Assembly (NCBI GenBank): GCA_022574315.1
Contig: JACZSH010000001.1
Location: 1-37,621, forward strand
Length of the DNA stretch: 37,621 nucleotides
Direction: 5' to 3'
Source: Chloroflexota bacterium
GTDB lineage: Bacteria > Chloroflexota > Dehalococcoidia > Dehalococcoidales > RBG-16-60-22
Below, one piece after another: positions 1 through 8,512 of the stretch. Each line of letters opens with the position of its first letter. Positions within the stretch are counted from its first letter, which is position 1. The position numbers were made by a program, and so were the translations under genes. The notes under the pieces are model-generated. The model made no database searches. It had not been told where the DNA came from and saw nothing but the letters and a program-made list of their open reading frames with translations.

Positions 1-99
1 CACCAGGTCGGCGACGTCAACATGGGTTTCCCGCACCAGCGCTCTTAACGTTGCCGTCCGGCGCAGGCGGCGCAGGCGTATTTCAGGAAAACCGGCCAT
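1..99 (-). CDS. hemB: Porphobilinogen synthase (delta-aminolevulinate dehydratase), N-terminal fragment
   Basis: Only the first 33 codons lie in the window; the gene runs off the left edge. The start ATG (99-97) follows directly on the stop codon of the upstream cobA-hemD gene, and a strong ribosome site (AAGGAGG) sits inside the end of that gene. The visible peptide has the family opening: FPEIRLRRLRR, then LRALVRETHVDVADLV, matching the RPRRLR...LR...ET start of known HemB proteins. HemB condenses two 5-aminolevulinate molecules to porphobilinogen, the step missing from the rest of this operon (HemA before it, HemC after it). Metal-site and active-site residues are outside the window, so the metal type cannot be judged. 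Confidence 0.85.
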   Translation of the reverse strand, partial: MAGFPEIRLRRLRRTATLRALVRETHVDVADLV

Positions 100-1623
100 C
101 TAAACCTCCTTGCCGAAATAAGTTTCTATGGCGGCCACCAGGCCGGGTATGGTCTGCTCGCTGGCCATGATATCTATTTTCAGTCCGGCTCCGGCGGCGG
201 TAGCCGCCGTTTTGGGACCGATACAGGCAACTTTATAATTGTTTATCGCCGGAAGTCCCTCCGGAAACGCTGCCAGAAGGTTGGTTACCGTTGACGAGCT
301 GGTGAAAGTGATAACGTCGATTTCTCCCGCCAACAGCCGCTGCCTGGCCTCGGCGATACTTTCGGTGGCTGGAACGGTCCGGTACACGGCCACCTCTTTT
401 ACCTCCGCTCCGAGCCGGGCCAGTCCCGATATCAGCTCTTTATCGGCGATATCCGCCCTCGGCAGCAGGAACCGCTGCCCTTTGATATTCTGGCTTTTAA
501 GTCCGGCGATGATTCCCTCGCCGGTGAAGGTGTCGGGCATAAAATCAGGCATAATCCCCTTCGCTTCCAGCGTTTTCGCCGTCGCTGAACCGATGGCGCC
601 GACCTTTTTCCCGCCCAGGGCGCGGGAATCAAGCTTCCGGTCGTTAAGACGTTGAAAAAAAGCCTCCACACCGTTGACGCTGGTGAACATGACCCACTGA
701 TAACTGGCCATATCGTTAATCGCCCGGTCAAGCTCTGTGTTATCGTTTATCGGCTGCACGTCGATGGCCGGTAGTTCTATCGGCTGTGCGCCGCGTTCGG
801 TGAGCAGCTGGCTCAGGGCACTTGCCTGGTGCCTGGACCGCGTCACCAGGACGCGTTTATTAAAGAGAGGCCGGTTATCAAACCAGGCGAGTTTTTCTCT
901 GAGATTGACCACTTCTCCGACCACTATCACCGCCGGCGCGCTCAATTGGCTTTCCTCAATCCGGGCGGTGATGTTGGCCAGCGTGCCGACAACGGTTATC
1001 TGCCGGTGACTGGTACCGTCTTTAATCACCGCCACCGGGGTATCCGCCGGACGGCCGTGCTCGGTAAGTTTGGCGACGATTTCCGGCAAGTTGTGCATAC
1101 CCATCAGGAAGACCAGCGTGTCCACTCCGGTGGCCAGCTTCTCCCAGGCGATGCTTGAGCTTTCCTTGCTCGGGTCTTCGTGCCCGGTAATCACCGCAAA
1201 AGAAGACGCCAGGGCACGGTGGGTGACCGGGATTCCGGCATAAGCCGGCACCGCCACCGCCGAGGTTATCCCCGGCACCACCTCGTAGCTGATACCTGCC
1301 TCCGCCAGGGTCTCGGCTTCCTCCCCCCCTCTCCCCAGCACAAACGGGTCGCCGCCCTTGAGTCGCACCACGGTTTTCCCTTCCCTGGCTTTATCGACCA
1401 GCAGCCGGTTTATCTCGCTCTGGATTTTGGCGTGCTTTCCCGCTCTCTTACCCACGTATATCTTTTCTGCCTCAGCCGGAGCTTGCTCCAGCAGGTGTTT
1501 GTCGAGCAGGTTATCGTAGACCACTACCTCGGCTTTATTGAGACTCTGGATTCCTTTTAGCGTAATCAGGCCCGGGTCACCCGGCCCGGCGCCGACCAGG
1601 TAGACTTTACCGGTTTTAATCAT
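100..1623 (-). CDS. cobA-hemD: Uroporphyrinogen-III C-methyltransferase fused to uroporphyrinogen-III synthase
   Basis: This 507-residue protein has two domains. Residues about 5-245 are an S-adenosylmethionine uroporphyrinogen-III methyltransferase (SUMT/CobA): it shows the VGAGPGDPGL loop, VVRLKGGDPFVLGRGGEE and VVPGITSAVAVPAYAGIPVTHR. Residues about 255-505 are HemD, with TSVNGVEAFF and TFTSSSTVTNL. HemD closes and inverts ring D of hydroxymethylbilane; CobA then methylates uroporphyrinogen III twice to precorrin-2. The fusion is known in Gram-positive bacteria and Chloroflexota. It commits tetrapyrrole flux to precorrin-2, which fits an operon that makes heme from siroheme rather than from coproporphyrin. 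Its start overlaps the end of hemC by 8 bases, indicating co-transcription and probably coupled translation. Confidence 0.95.
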   Translation of the reverse strand: MIKTGKVYLVGAGPGDPGLITLKGIQSLNKAEVVVYDNLLDKHLLEQAPAEAEKIYVGKRAGKHAKIQSEINRLLVDKAREGKTVVRLKGGDPFVLGRGGEEAETLAEAGISYEVVPGITSAVAVPAYAGIPVTHRALASSFAVITGHEDPSKESSSIAWEKLATGVDTLVFLMGMHNLPEIVAKLTEHGRPADTPVAVIKDGTSHRQITVVGTLANITARIEESQLSAPAVIVVGEVVNLREKLAWFDNRPLFNKRVLVTRSRHQASALSQLLTERGAQPIELPAIDVQPINDNTELDRAINDMASYQWVMFTSVNGVEAFFQRLNDRKLDSRALGGKKVGAIGSATAKTLEAKGIMPDFMPDTFTGEGIIAGLKSQNIKGQRFLLPRADIADKELISGLARLGAEVKEVAVYRTVPATESIAEARQRLLAGEIDVITFTSSSTVTNLLAAFPEGLPAINNYKVACIGPKTAATAAGAGLKIDIMASEQTIPGLVAAIETYFGKEV

Positions 1624-2539
1624 CTTTTACCTCGGCAATAAAATCAGACGCTCCCCTGTCCAGCAGTTTCCGCGCCAGTTCCTGCCCGGCATTTTCCGGA
1701 GCCGCCGCGCTGCCTTCTATCGAATCGCAGAGCATCTTCCTTTGACTCACGCTGGCCACCATTCCTTCCAGCTTTAAAATATCGCCCTTTACCGTCCCCA
1801 GCGCCGCGATAGGCGCCCGGCACCCGCCACCCAGGGCGTAGAGAAAAGCGCGTTCGGCGGAGATTGCCTGCCAGGTCGGCAAATGGTTGGTAGCAGAGAC
1901 GATTTCAATAATCTCTTCATCTCCCCGCCGGGTCTCTATCCCCAGCGCCCCCTGCCCCACGGCGGGCAAAAAGCTCTCCACGGACAGGTATTCGGTTATC
2001 TCACTCTCCCGCCCCAGCCGCTGCATGGCCGCCGCCGCCAGTATCACCCCGGCAAACTCGCCGTCAGCTACTTTACGCAGGCGGGTATCCACGTTACCCC
2101 GGATGCCGCCCGCCTTCACATCGGGTCGGAGCCGGGCTACCTGGACTTCGCGCCGCAGGCTGCCGGTGCCTATCTTGGCTCCGGGGGGGAGCTGGTCGAT
2201 GGTCCCGTATCCGGACACCAGCACGTCTCTCGGGTCGGCTCGCTCGATGGTCGCCGCCAGGCACAGCTCCTCAGGAATCTCCGTCGGCATGTCCTTGAGG
2301 CTGTGTACCGCCAGGTCGATCCTGCCCTCTATTAGGGCCGTCTCCAGTTCCTTGACGAAGATCCCGATTACATTCATCTGGTCGAACTGGATGTGGGTGT
2401 TGCGGTCACCGGTAGTTACAATAGTGCGGATACTGATTTCCAGGTGAGGATTTGCTTCCTTAATTCTGTCGGCAACGTACCCGGCTTGAATCAGGGCGAG
2501 TTTGCTCCCCCGTGAGCCAATCACTATTTCACCCTTCAT
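1616..2539 (-). CDS. hemC: Hydroxymethylbilane synthase (porphobilinogen deaminase)
   Basis: The 307-residue protein is of usual family length. It joins four porphobilinogen units into the linear tetrapyrrole hydroxymethylbilane, the substrate of the HemD domain encoded next. Family features include IGSRGSKLALIQA at the N-terminus, HSLKDMPTE, GTGSLRR...GNVDTRLRK and the cofactor-attachment cysteine in ALGGGCRAPIAALG (about residue 240). The ATG at 2539 overlaps the stop of hemA by four bases (ATGA type), and its own end overlaps cobA-hemD. It acts in the cytoplasm. No missing key residue was seen. Confidence 0.96.
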   Translation of the reverse strand: MKGEIVIGSRGSKLALIQAGYVADRIKEANPHLEISIRTIVTTGDRNTHIQFDQMNVIGIFVKELETALIEGRIDLAVHSLKDMPTEIPEELCLAATIERADPRDVLVSGYGTIDQLPPGAKIGTGSLRREVQVARLRPDVKAGGIRGNVDTRLRKVADGEFAGVILAAAAMQRLGRESEITEYLSVESFLPAVGQGALGIETRRGDEEIIEIVSATNHLPTWQAISAERAFLYALGGGCRAPIAALGTVKGDILKLEGMVASVSQRKMLCDSIEGSAAAPENAGQELARKLLDRGASDFIAEVKDD

Positions 2540-3798
2540 TTAGGCTTCTCCCCGGGTAATCGGAAAAGTTCCCTCACCATTTCGGCGCTGCCATTGCTGT
2601 CCCCATTTGCTTTCAGGTACCGTACCGGTTCTCGGAGAATCTTGGTGACGATTGATTTGGTCATCGCTTCCAGGGACTTATGGTCCTCTTCGGACAGGGA
2701 ACCGAGTTTCTTCAGCGTCTTGTCCAGTTGTGCGCGGCGTATCTCTTCCGCCTTTTTCATCAGGGCGCTCACCACCGGTCTGACCTCCAGCATCTGCCAC
2801 CAGGCATTAAACTCGGCGATTTCGTTCATTATTATTTCCACGGCTTTCTCAATCTCGCCCTCACGCTGCTGGTGGTTCTGGTCTGAAATCTGGATCAGTC
2901 CGTCGATATTATAGAGGTAAACGTTGTCTATTTCAGCCACCGCCGGCTCGACGTTGCGGGGTACGGCAATGTCGATAATAACCATCGGTGAACCGGAGCG
3001 CAGCTTCATCGCCGCTGCCACGTGGTCGGCGCTGACTATCCAGTGCGGCGCGTCGGCGCAGGTAACGATAATATCACAGGTGTGCATTTCCCCGGCCAGG
3101 TTGCCCAGGCTGATCGGAGTCCCGCCTAACGCCTCGGTCAGCATCGCCGCCCTTTCCTGGGTCCGGCTGGCGATTAATATCGAGGCGACACCTCTGTCTT
3201 TGGCGGCTTTGGCCACCAGCCTGCCCGCTTCACCGGCGCCGATAACCAGCATCCGGCACTTAGCGAGGTCACCGACCACCCGGGTTGCCATATCCACCGC
3301 CACCGAGCTGACGGAAAGGGCGTTTTTGCTGATACCCGTTTCCTCGCGCACCCGCCGGCCGGTCCTGATTGCCCCCTGGAAAAGTTGGCGCAGTGGCAGG
3401 TTGGTCATCTTTATCCTCTCGGCGCTTTCCAGCGCCTGTCCTACCTGCCCCAGCACCTCGTACTCCCCGATAATCATCGAGTCAAGGCCGCAGGTAGTCT
3501 GGAAAAGGTGTGCCACCGCTTCTTTATCTTTGAGGATATAGGTGTACTGGGACAGGTCGGTGTCGGATGTCTCCAGGTGGGTTTTTAAGAAATCAAGGCT
3601 GCCTTCCTCGTTGCGCCTGCCGTCGCCGTCCGTGGTATAGACCTCGGTACGGTTGCAGGTTGACAGTATGATACCGTGGTCGACGTAACGTCCCAGCCTC
3701 GATAGAGAATCGTCGAGCTTTCCCGTCCGGATGGCCGCCTTCTCCCTGATAGCGACCGGTGCTGTCCGGTGATTTATGCCTACTAAACTAAGTTGCAT
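2536..3798 (-). CDS. hemA: Glutamyl-tRNA reductase
   Basis: This is the first enzyme of the C5 route to 5-aminolevulinate; it reduces glutamyl-tRNA to glutamate-1-semialdehyde. From the preferred start the protein has about 420 residues and opens MQLSLVGINHRTAPVAIREKAA. The catalytic cysteine is in STCNRTEVYTT, followed by the NADPH-binding VIGAGEAGRLVAKAA and a C-terminal dimerization helix region. The frame is open back to a GTG at 3816, directly after the sirC stop, but the ATG at 3798 has GAGG about 10 bases upstream and gives the family N-terminus, so I chose it. Glutamate-1-semialdehyde aminomutase (HemL) is not seen in the window; the class III aminotransferases in the right arm do not look like HemL and lie in another context. 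Confidence 0.95.
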   Translation of the reverse strand: MQLSLVGINHRTAPVAIREKAAIRTGKLDDSLSRLGRYVDHGIILSTCNRTEVYTTDGDGRRNEEGSLDFLKTHLETSDTDLSQYTYILKDKEAVAHLFQTTCGLDSMIIGEYEVLGQVGQALESAERIKMTNLPLRQLFQGAIRTGRRVREETGISKNALSVSSVAVDMATRVVGDLAKCRMLVIGAGEAGRLVAKAAKDRGVASILIASRTQERAAMLTEALGGTPISLGNLAGEMHTCDIIVTCADAPHWIVSADHVAAAMKLRSGSPMVIIDIAVPRNVEPAVAEIDNVYLYNIDGLIQISDQNHQQREGEIEKAVEIIMNEIAEFNAWWQMLEVRPVVSALMKKAEEIRRAQLDKTLKKLGSLSEEDHKSLEAMTKSIVTKILREPVRYLKANGDSNGSAEMVRELFRLPGEKPK

Positions 3799-3816
3799 CT
3801 GGTTTTTACCTCGCAC

Positions 3817-4473
3817 TTAATCCGGTGACAGTCCTAAACTGGCCAGCAGGATGCGCCTCGCTTTTTCTCCTTCACCGCTGCGGAGCAGGCCGGTGAGCCG
3901 GTCCAGGTCGAGGGCTTCCTGCCAGGTATCGTTACTGATTTTTGAACCCTGGTGTTTTACCCGGGTGCGTACCTCGTCCAGCAGGAGGGCCAGAGCCGCG
4001 TACTCCTCGCCGAACTCATTTTCCAGTCGGGTCCGGATTTTCCGGGCCAGGGCCGGGCTCCTGCCTGACGTGGAGACGGCAATGGTGACGTCCCCCCGCT
4101 GAAGTAACGAAGGGACGATAAAGTCGCAATTATCGACATCATCCACCACGTTGACCAGCGTTTTTTGGTCTCTCGCTTCTTTTAACAGGTTATGGTTGAC
4201 CTCGCTGTCATCGGTGGCGGCAATGGCGACAAAGGCACCCCGCAGGTCACCCGCCTCATAATTTCTCCAAAATACGCGCACCTGCCCTTCCGCCGCCAGT
4301 TCCGCCAGCGCCGGGCAGAGTTCGGGGCTGATGACGTCAACGCTGGCGCCGTGTTCCAGGAGCGACCTGGCCTTGCGGAACGCCACCGGTCCCCCGCCGA
4401 TGACCACACACCTCTTACCGCTCACTTTCAGTAAAACCGGGTAATAGGCGGCTATCTGGCCCTTTTCTCTCAT
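3817..4473 (-). CDS. sirC: Precorrin-2 dehydrogenase / sirohydrochlorin ferrochelatase family protein
   Basis: The 218-residue protein matches the N-terminal module of CysG and the Met8/SirC family: YYPVLLKVSGKRCVVIGGGPVAFRKARSLLEHGASVDVISPE is an NAD-binding Rossmann start, followed by VVDDVDNCDFIVPSLLQRGDVTIAVSTSGRSPALARKIR. It oxidizes precorrin-2 to sirohydrochlorin. Family members such as Met8 and CysG also insert iron; SirC of Bacillus does not. No separate CbiX/SirB chelatase is visible in the window, so this protein may do both steps or a chelatase lies elsewhere. It starts with ATG overlapping the end of the ahbA-ahbB gene by four bases, and hemA follows. Confidence 0.9.
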   Translation of the reverse strand: MREKGQIAAYYPVLLKVSGKRCVVIGGGPVAFRKARSLLEHGASVDVISPELCPALAELAAEGQVRVFWRNYEAGDLRGAFVAIAATDDSEVNHNLLKEARDQKTLVNVVDDVDNCDFIVPSLLQRGDVTIAVSTSGRSPALARKIRTRLENEFGEEYAALALLLDEVRTRVKHQGSKISNDTWQEALDLDRLTGLLRSGEGEKARRILLASLGLSPD

Positions 4474-5453
4474 ACCGGGTACTTTATCCTCTGCTTCTTG
4501 AATTCTCGGGTGCTGAAAAGCATCACGTAATCGGCCAGGCCGTTAGCCGCGGTGGCCTCAGCCGCTATTTCCCGGCAGGTTTCAATGGCCTGACCGTGAA
4601 TCATGGCGAAAAGGTTGTACTTCCAGAGACGGTTAGTCTCTCGTTCATAGCAATGACTGACTTCCTTCCTTGAGGCCAGGCTTTTACCCACGCTATCGAC
4701 TTTTTCGGCGGGCACTTCCCAGCAGGCCATCCCGTTGGCAGTGAAACCGGCTTTGCGGTGGTTTAGTGAAGCTCCGTAACGCCGTACGATGCCCCGCTCC
4801 ATCAGCGTCCGACTATGCGCCAGAAACTTTTCCGTATTCATGGCGGCCTGCGCTGCCATTTTGCTAAACGGCGACTTTTCTAGCGGCAGGTCTGTCTGCA
4901 GCGCGTTGATTACGTCTTTGTCTCTCCTGGAAAGGGTTGCTTTTTCGGCCAGAGCCGGGTCCGTGTCCCCGTTATCGGCGGTTGACGGCGGGCCGTTTCC
5001 CTCCAGGTTGAAACAGGCGTTTATCTTGAACAGCTTCCGTGCCGGCAGGGCAAAGCAGGCGTCGGCGTCGATTGGGCCGGTCAGTTGCTTCAGTTCCGTC
5101 TCCATATTTGAGGATGGGGGAATAGCCAGGGTGAACCAGAGGTTGAAGTGGTGTTCACGTTCGTAGTTGTGGCTTACCCCGGGATGTTTTGTAATCACCC
5201 GTGCCGCTTCCTCCAGCTTATCCTCCGGAATGCTCATCGCTACCAGCGTCGTCTGGTAACCGAGGCGTCGGGCGTCCATTACCGGGCCAATCAATCGAAT
5301 AATCCGGTTTGCCTTCCACCGGGCGATGCGGTTGATTACCTCGTCCTGGCTGATGTTAAGTTGTGTCCCCAGGGAGGCAAATGGCTCCGCGGTCAGTGGA
5401 AACTGCGATTGTATTCGGTTGATTAACTGCCGGTCGATTCTGTCCAGTTCCAC
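4470..5453 (-). CDS. ahbA-ahbB: Siroheme decarboxylase, fused AhbA-AhbB subunits
   Basis: The 327-residue protein holds two tandem AsnC/Lrp-like modules, each with a winged-helix part and a substrate-binding part. Module 1 (about 1-150) carries GVSHNYEREHHFNLWFTLAIP; module 2 (about 170-325) carries VSHCYERETNRLWKYNLFAMIHG. These are signature stretches of AhbA/AhbB and of the NirD/NirL/NirG/NirH proteins of heme d1 synthesis. The complex removes the acetate carboxyls at C12 and C18 of siroheme to give 12,18-didecarboxysiroheme. In most organisms AhbA and AhbB are separate; here one chain carries both, like fused NirDL. The start is GTG (5453), two bases beyond the ahbD stop, and the end overlaps sirC. 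A transcription-factor role is unlikely given context and the conserved catalytic stretches. Confidence 0.92.
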   Translation of the reverse strand: MELDRIDRQLINRIQSQFPLTAEPFASLGTQLNISQDEVINRIARWKANRIIRLIGPVMDARRLGYQTTLVAMSIPEDKLEEAARVITKHPGVSHNYEREHHFNLWFTLAIPPSSNMETELKQLTGPIDADACFALPARKLFKINACFNLEGNGPPSTADNGDTDPALAEKATLSRRDKDVINALQTDLPLEKSPFSKMAAQAAMNTEKFLAHSRTLMERGIVRRYGASLNHRKAGFTANGMACWEVPAEKVDSVGKSLASRKEVSHCYERETNRLWKYNLFAMIHGQAIETCREIAAEATAANGLADYVMLFSTREFKKQRIKYPV

Positions 5454-5454
5454 T

Positions 5455-6585
5455 TTAATTTAGGGCTCCCTGCTTTTTCCGGCGCCATGCCGGTGGTTGA
5501 TATATGCAGTAAGGCTCGGCTTCCAGGTAGTCGCCGGAGGCTTCATAGGCGCGTGCCCGGCAGCCGCCGCAGATTCTTTTATACTCGCAATCGCCGCATT
5601 TCCCCTTGAGTTTGGAGAGGTCCCTCAAGTCGCCGAAGAGCGGCGAATGTTCCCACACCTGTCCGAAAGTCGCCTCCCGGATATTTCCTGCCTCCACGTC
5701 GAAGTAGCCGCAGCCCCGCACGCTGCCCCGGTGATCAATGAAACAGAAACCCGTTCCGGCCAGGCAACCGCGCGTGATGGAGTGCACCGAGCCGTGCCCG
5801 GACACCGGAACGGCGGGGTCGGGCGGCTTTTTCTGTCCGTTCTGCTTCTGTCGCTGCTTCATAATTCTGAGGTAATGAGGCGCGTCGGTCGGCTTGAAGA
5901 ACATCTTGCCTTCCAGTTCCTGTTGCCGGTCGTATATCCAGTTCAGCGTGTCTTCGTATTCCTGTGGGGAAAGTTCCACCGATTCCAACCCCTTGCCCCG
6001 GCCGGTGGGTACCAGCAGGAACGGGTGAAAAGCTACGGCGCCTTTTTCCAGGGCCAGGGAAACAAGGTCATCCAGATAGTTTACATTCAGCTTGGTGATG
6101 GTGCTGTTAATCTGGATATCGATACCCGCCTGCCGGGCGCTGTCGATACCGGCTATGGCCTGTGCAAAGGCGCCGGCCTGGCCCCTAAAATTATCCTGCA
6201 GGTCGGCCGTCGGGAAGTCCAGGCTTATCCCCAATCGGGCTATCGGCACCGCCTTTAAATCGGCGGCGGTATTGTCGTTTATCAGTGTGCCGTTGCTGCC
6301 CATGACCACTCTCATCCCCCGGGAGGTGGCGTACCGGGCTATTTGCAGGGTATCTTGGCGCAGCAGTGGTTCGCCACCGGTCAGGATAAGGATTGGATTG
6401 CCTACCTCCAGTATCTGGTCGATAACTTTGAAGCACTCCCCGGTGGACAGCTCGCCGTCGTATTGCCCGTGGCTTGCCGAACCCCGGCAGTGCGCGCAAT
6501 ACAGATTACAGCTCCGGGTCAGCTCCCAGGCCACCAGCTGCAGTCTGGGTGTGATAATCTCTCTTTTAGCAGTATTATCTGTCAT
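5455..6585 (-). CDS. ahbD: Radical SAM heme synthase AhbD (iron-coproporphyrin III decarboxylase)
   Basis: The 376-residue radical SAM enzyme has its 4Fe-4S motif in TRSCNLYCAHC (CxxxCxxC, about residues 26-33), then LILTGGEPLLR, and a C-terminal SPASM-type cysteine cluster (CGDCEYKRICGGCRARAYE and a later Cys). The opening RLQLVAWELTRSCNL is typical of AhbD. In the siroheme-dependent pathway AhbD oxidatively decarboxylates the propionates on rings A and B of iron-coproporphyrin III to vinyls, giving heme b without oxygen. Assignment between AhbC and AhbD rests on N-terminal wording of the family and on gene order; the two are paralogs. It overlaps the preceding ahbC by four bases. Confidence 0.88.
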   Translation of the reverse strand: MTDNTAKREIITPRLQLVAWELTRSCNLYCAHCRGSASHGQYDGELSTGECFKVIDQILEVGNPILILTGGEPLLRQDTLQIARYATSRGMRVVMGSNGTLINDNTAADLKAVPIARLGISLDFPTADLQDNFRGQAGAFAQAIAGIDSARQAGIDIQINSTITKLNVNYLDDLVSLALEKGAVAFHPFLLVPTGRGKGLESVELSPQEYEDTLNWIYDRQQELEGKMFFKPTDAPHYLRIMKQRQKQNGQKKPPDPAVPVSGHGSVHSITRGCLAGTGFCFIDHRGSVRGCGYFDVEAGNIREATFGQVWEHSPLFGDLRDLSKLKGKCGDCEYKRICGGCRARAYEASGDYLEAEPYCIYQPPAWRRKKQGALN

Positions 6586-7733
6586 TCGGCGATTCCAATC
6601 TCCTCGTCACTCAGGTAGCACGCCGGGTCTTCGGCCCATACGTCGTTATAAGCCGCTTCCGCCCGTACCCGTAGATTGCCGTTACAGCAGTCGAGGAATC
6701 GGCATTTGGCACACCGCCCTTTGAGCAGCCCCTTGCGGTCTTTCAGGCCGCGGAGGAGCGGCTCCGAGGTATCCGTCCAGATATCCCCGAATTTCCGCTG
6801 CTGTACGTTGCCCAGCGTATGGTGCCACCAGAACTGGTCGGGGTGGACGTTACCCCGGTCGTCAACGGCGCCTATCTTGACGCCGGAATTATTGCCTCCG
6901 TTCATCCTGATGAGTTCGAGGACTCTGGCCGCATGCGGCGGGTCTTTATCTTTCAGTTTGAGGTACAGGTAGACACCGTCTACGTGGCTGCCCACGGTCA
7001 GGATTTCCTTTTGCCGGCCGCGCCGGAAAAGGTCCTCCGTCCGCTCGCTGATCAGGTCCACCACCGCCCTGGTCTGGGAGTGGGAGATGTCGTCCTGCTG
7101 CAGACCGCTGCCTCTCCCTGAATAGGCCAGATGGTAGAAACAGACGCGGTCGATGCCTTCATCCTCTACCAGCTGGAAGATGGCCGGTATCTCCTGGTAG
7201 TTAAAGCGGGTTATGGTCATCCGCAGGGAGACGCGCAAACCCAGGGCGACGCAGTTTCTGATTCCCCTCAGGGCGCTTTCGAAAGCGCCCTCTCGACCTC
7301 GAAAGCGGTCGTTGTTTTCTTTAGTTCCATCCAGGCTTATTCCCACCTCGGCAAAACCGATATCCTGCAGCTCCCTGGCTTCTCTGCCGGAAATCAGGGT
7401 GCCATTGGTGGACAGGGCAACTCTTAAACCCTTTTCGCGAGCAAAGCGCGCCAGTTCGAACAGGTCTTTTCTCATCATCGGCTCGCCGCCGGAAAACAGG
7501 ATTACCGGCACATCAAAGTCGGCCAGGTCGCTGATAAAAGCTTTTCCGGCGGTCGTGTCCATTTCTTCCGCGGATTTCCGGTTGTTGGCGCTGGCATAAC
7601 AGTGGATGCAGCTCAGATTGCACTGCCGGGTGCAGTTCCAGACCACTACCGGTCGTATTATCTCTTTCTTCTCGTAACGCAAATGGTCACCGGGACCGGC
7701 GATGTCACAAAGTAAACGCGTGATTGATATCAT
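6582..7733 (-). CDS. ahbC: Radical SAM 12,18-didecarboxysiroheme deacetylase AhbC (NirJ-like)
   Basis: The 383-residue radical SAM protein opens with ISITRLLCDIAGPGDHLRY and carries NCTRQCNLSCIHCYAS (CxxxCxxC) followed by VILFSGGEPMMRKDLFELARFAREKG. The C-terminal auxiliary cluster region has CAKCRFLDCCNGNLRVRAEA and a final Cys. The start resembles the AhbC/NirJ1 group, which removes the two acetate side chains at C2 and C7 of 12,18-didecarboxysiroheme to give iron-coproporphyrin III. It is the first enzyme gene after the regulator, with which it shares an ATGA overlap, so transcription and translation are coupled. A heme d1 role is less likely because nirS, nirE and nirF are absent here and ahbD is adjacent. 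Confidence 0.87.
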   Translation of the reverse strand: MISITRLLCDIAGPGDHLRYEKKEIIRPVVVWNCTRQCNLSCIHCYASANNRKSAEEMDTTAGKAFISDLADFDVPVILFSGGEPMMRKDLFELARFAREKGLRVALSTNGTLISGREARELQDIGFAEVGISLDGTKENNDRFRGREGAFESALRGIRNCVALGLRVSLRMTITRFNYQEIPAIFQLVEDEGIDRVCFYHLAYSGRGSGLQQDDISHSQTRAVVDLISERTEDLFRRGRQKEILTVGSHVDGVYLYLKLKDKDPPHAARVLELIRMNGGNNSGVKIGAVDDRGNVHPDQFWWHHTLGNVQQRKFGDIWTDTSEPLLRGLKDRKGLLKGRCAKCRFLDCCNGNLRVRAEAAYNDVWAEDPACYLSDEEIGIAE

Positions 7734-8386
7734 CCGTTTGTATCTCCATCAGGCTTGTCCCGAGTTCCGCTGCGGAGTTGCTGGTGCGCTGCCACCAGTG
7801 CCACCAGGGCTTCATCCAGGATATGGGCCACCAGCGGTATTGCGTCTACGACGCGCCCGGTAAATGCCTCTTTTTTCTTCATCAGGTGAGTTGCCGCGTT
7901 CATAATGGGGTCGCGGTGTACGATAAAAGCCTCTACTGAAGCGGTCAGTGGAAGTCCCAGCAGAGCCAGTAGTTCTCCCATTTCCCGGCCGATGTTCCGT
8001 GTCTGTTGCACGGTTTCTTCTCTCTTGGCAGGCTCGGTAATGTACTTGATAATCAGGTTAAGCAGAAACCTGTGCTGGTGTGCCAGGTTCTCCTGGGATT
8101 TTTCATTGAGCTGGCCGTACCAGGAAGTGGTGCTGAGTGACGTCCGTGCCAGCTCTCGGTGCGTTTGGGTGGTATCTTTCAGTTCGAAAACCAGGTCCTT
8201 GATACCCAGCATCTTCGGTTGCGAGCCGGTAAACTTCTTCAGTTCTGCTCTGGAATAACGGCGGTGCCCGCCCGGGGTGATAAAGGCCTTTATCTTGCCC
8301 TCATCTGTCCACTGGCGGAGTGCCGCCTCACTTACCCCCAGGACGTGGCTGGCTTCACTGATACTGACTAACGGCTTTTCCGCCAA
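7730..8386 (-). CDS. MerR-type helix-turn-helix regulator of the heme/siroheme operon
   Basis: The 218-residue protein starts at TTG (8386) with AGAGGAG seven bases upstream. Residues about 6-50 form a MerR/excisionase winged helix: LVSISEASHVLGVSEAALRQWTDEGKIKAFITPGGHRRYSRAEL, close in wording to the DNA-binding part of CarH/LitR-type proteins. The remaining 150 residues are mostly helical and lack the cobalamin-binding DxHxxG of CarH; parts resemble the N-terminal sensor-like domain of RsbR-type proteins, but I do not recognise a ligand site. His residues (HRELAR, AHQHRFL, VHRDPIMNAATHL) could bind metal or heme. It is the first gene of the operon, overlaps ahbC, and sits next to phased repeats (8472-8507) that may be its operator. 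Control of tetrapyrrole synthesis is inferred. Confidence 0.75.
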   Translation of the reverse strand: MAEKPLVSISEASHVLGVSEAALRQWTDEGKIKAFITPGGHRRYSRAELKKFTGSQPKMLGIKDLVFELKDTTQTHRELARTSLSTTSWYGQLNEKSQENLAHQHRFLLNLIIKYITEPAKREETVQQTRNIGREMGELLALLGLPLTASVEAFIVHRDPIMNAATHLMKKKEAFTGRVVDAIPLVAHILDEALVALVAAHQQLRSGTRDKPDGDTNG

Positions 8387-8471
8387 AATATAGCTCCTCT
8401 GTAAAACGGGGACAGACTGAAACAGAATAAAGGAACGAGGCCGTCTCGTCGCCCTGTCTAAAATATTATGG

Positions 8472-8507
8472 AAATCTTAAAAAATCTCCAAAATTCTACA
8501 AAAATCT
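8472..8507. repeat. Four direct repeats (A/T-rich, TCT ends) at exact 10-bp spacing; probable operator or bent DNA
   Basis: The hexamers AAATCT, AAATCT, AATTCT and AAATCT start at 8472, 8482, 8492 and 8502, so their TCT ends fall exactly one helical turn apart. The repeats lie in an A-tract-rich stretch, which would bend DNA. They overlap the predicted start of transcription of the minus-strand heme operon. CarH-type MerR proteins bind direct repeats spaced by about one turn, so the adjacent MerR-type regulator is the natural candidate. Binding is inference. Confidence 0.5.
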
Positions 8508-8512
8508 ATATT

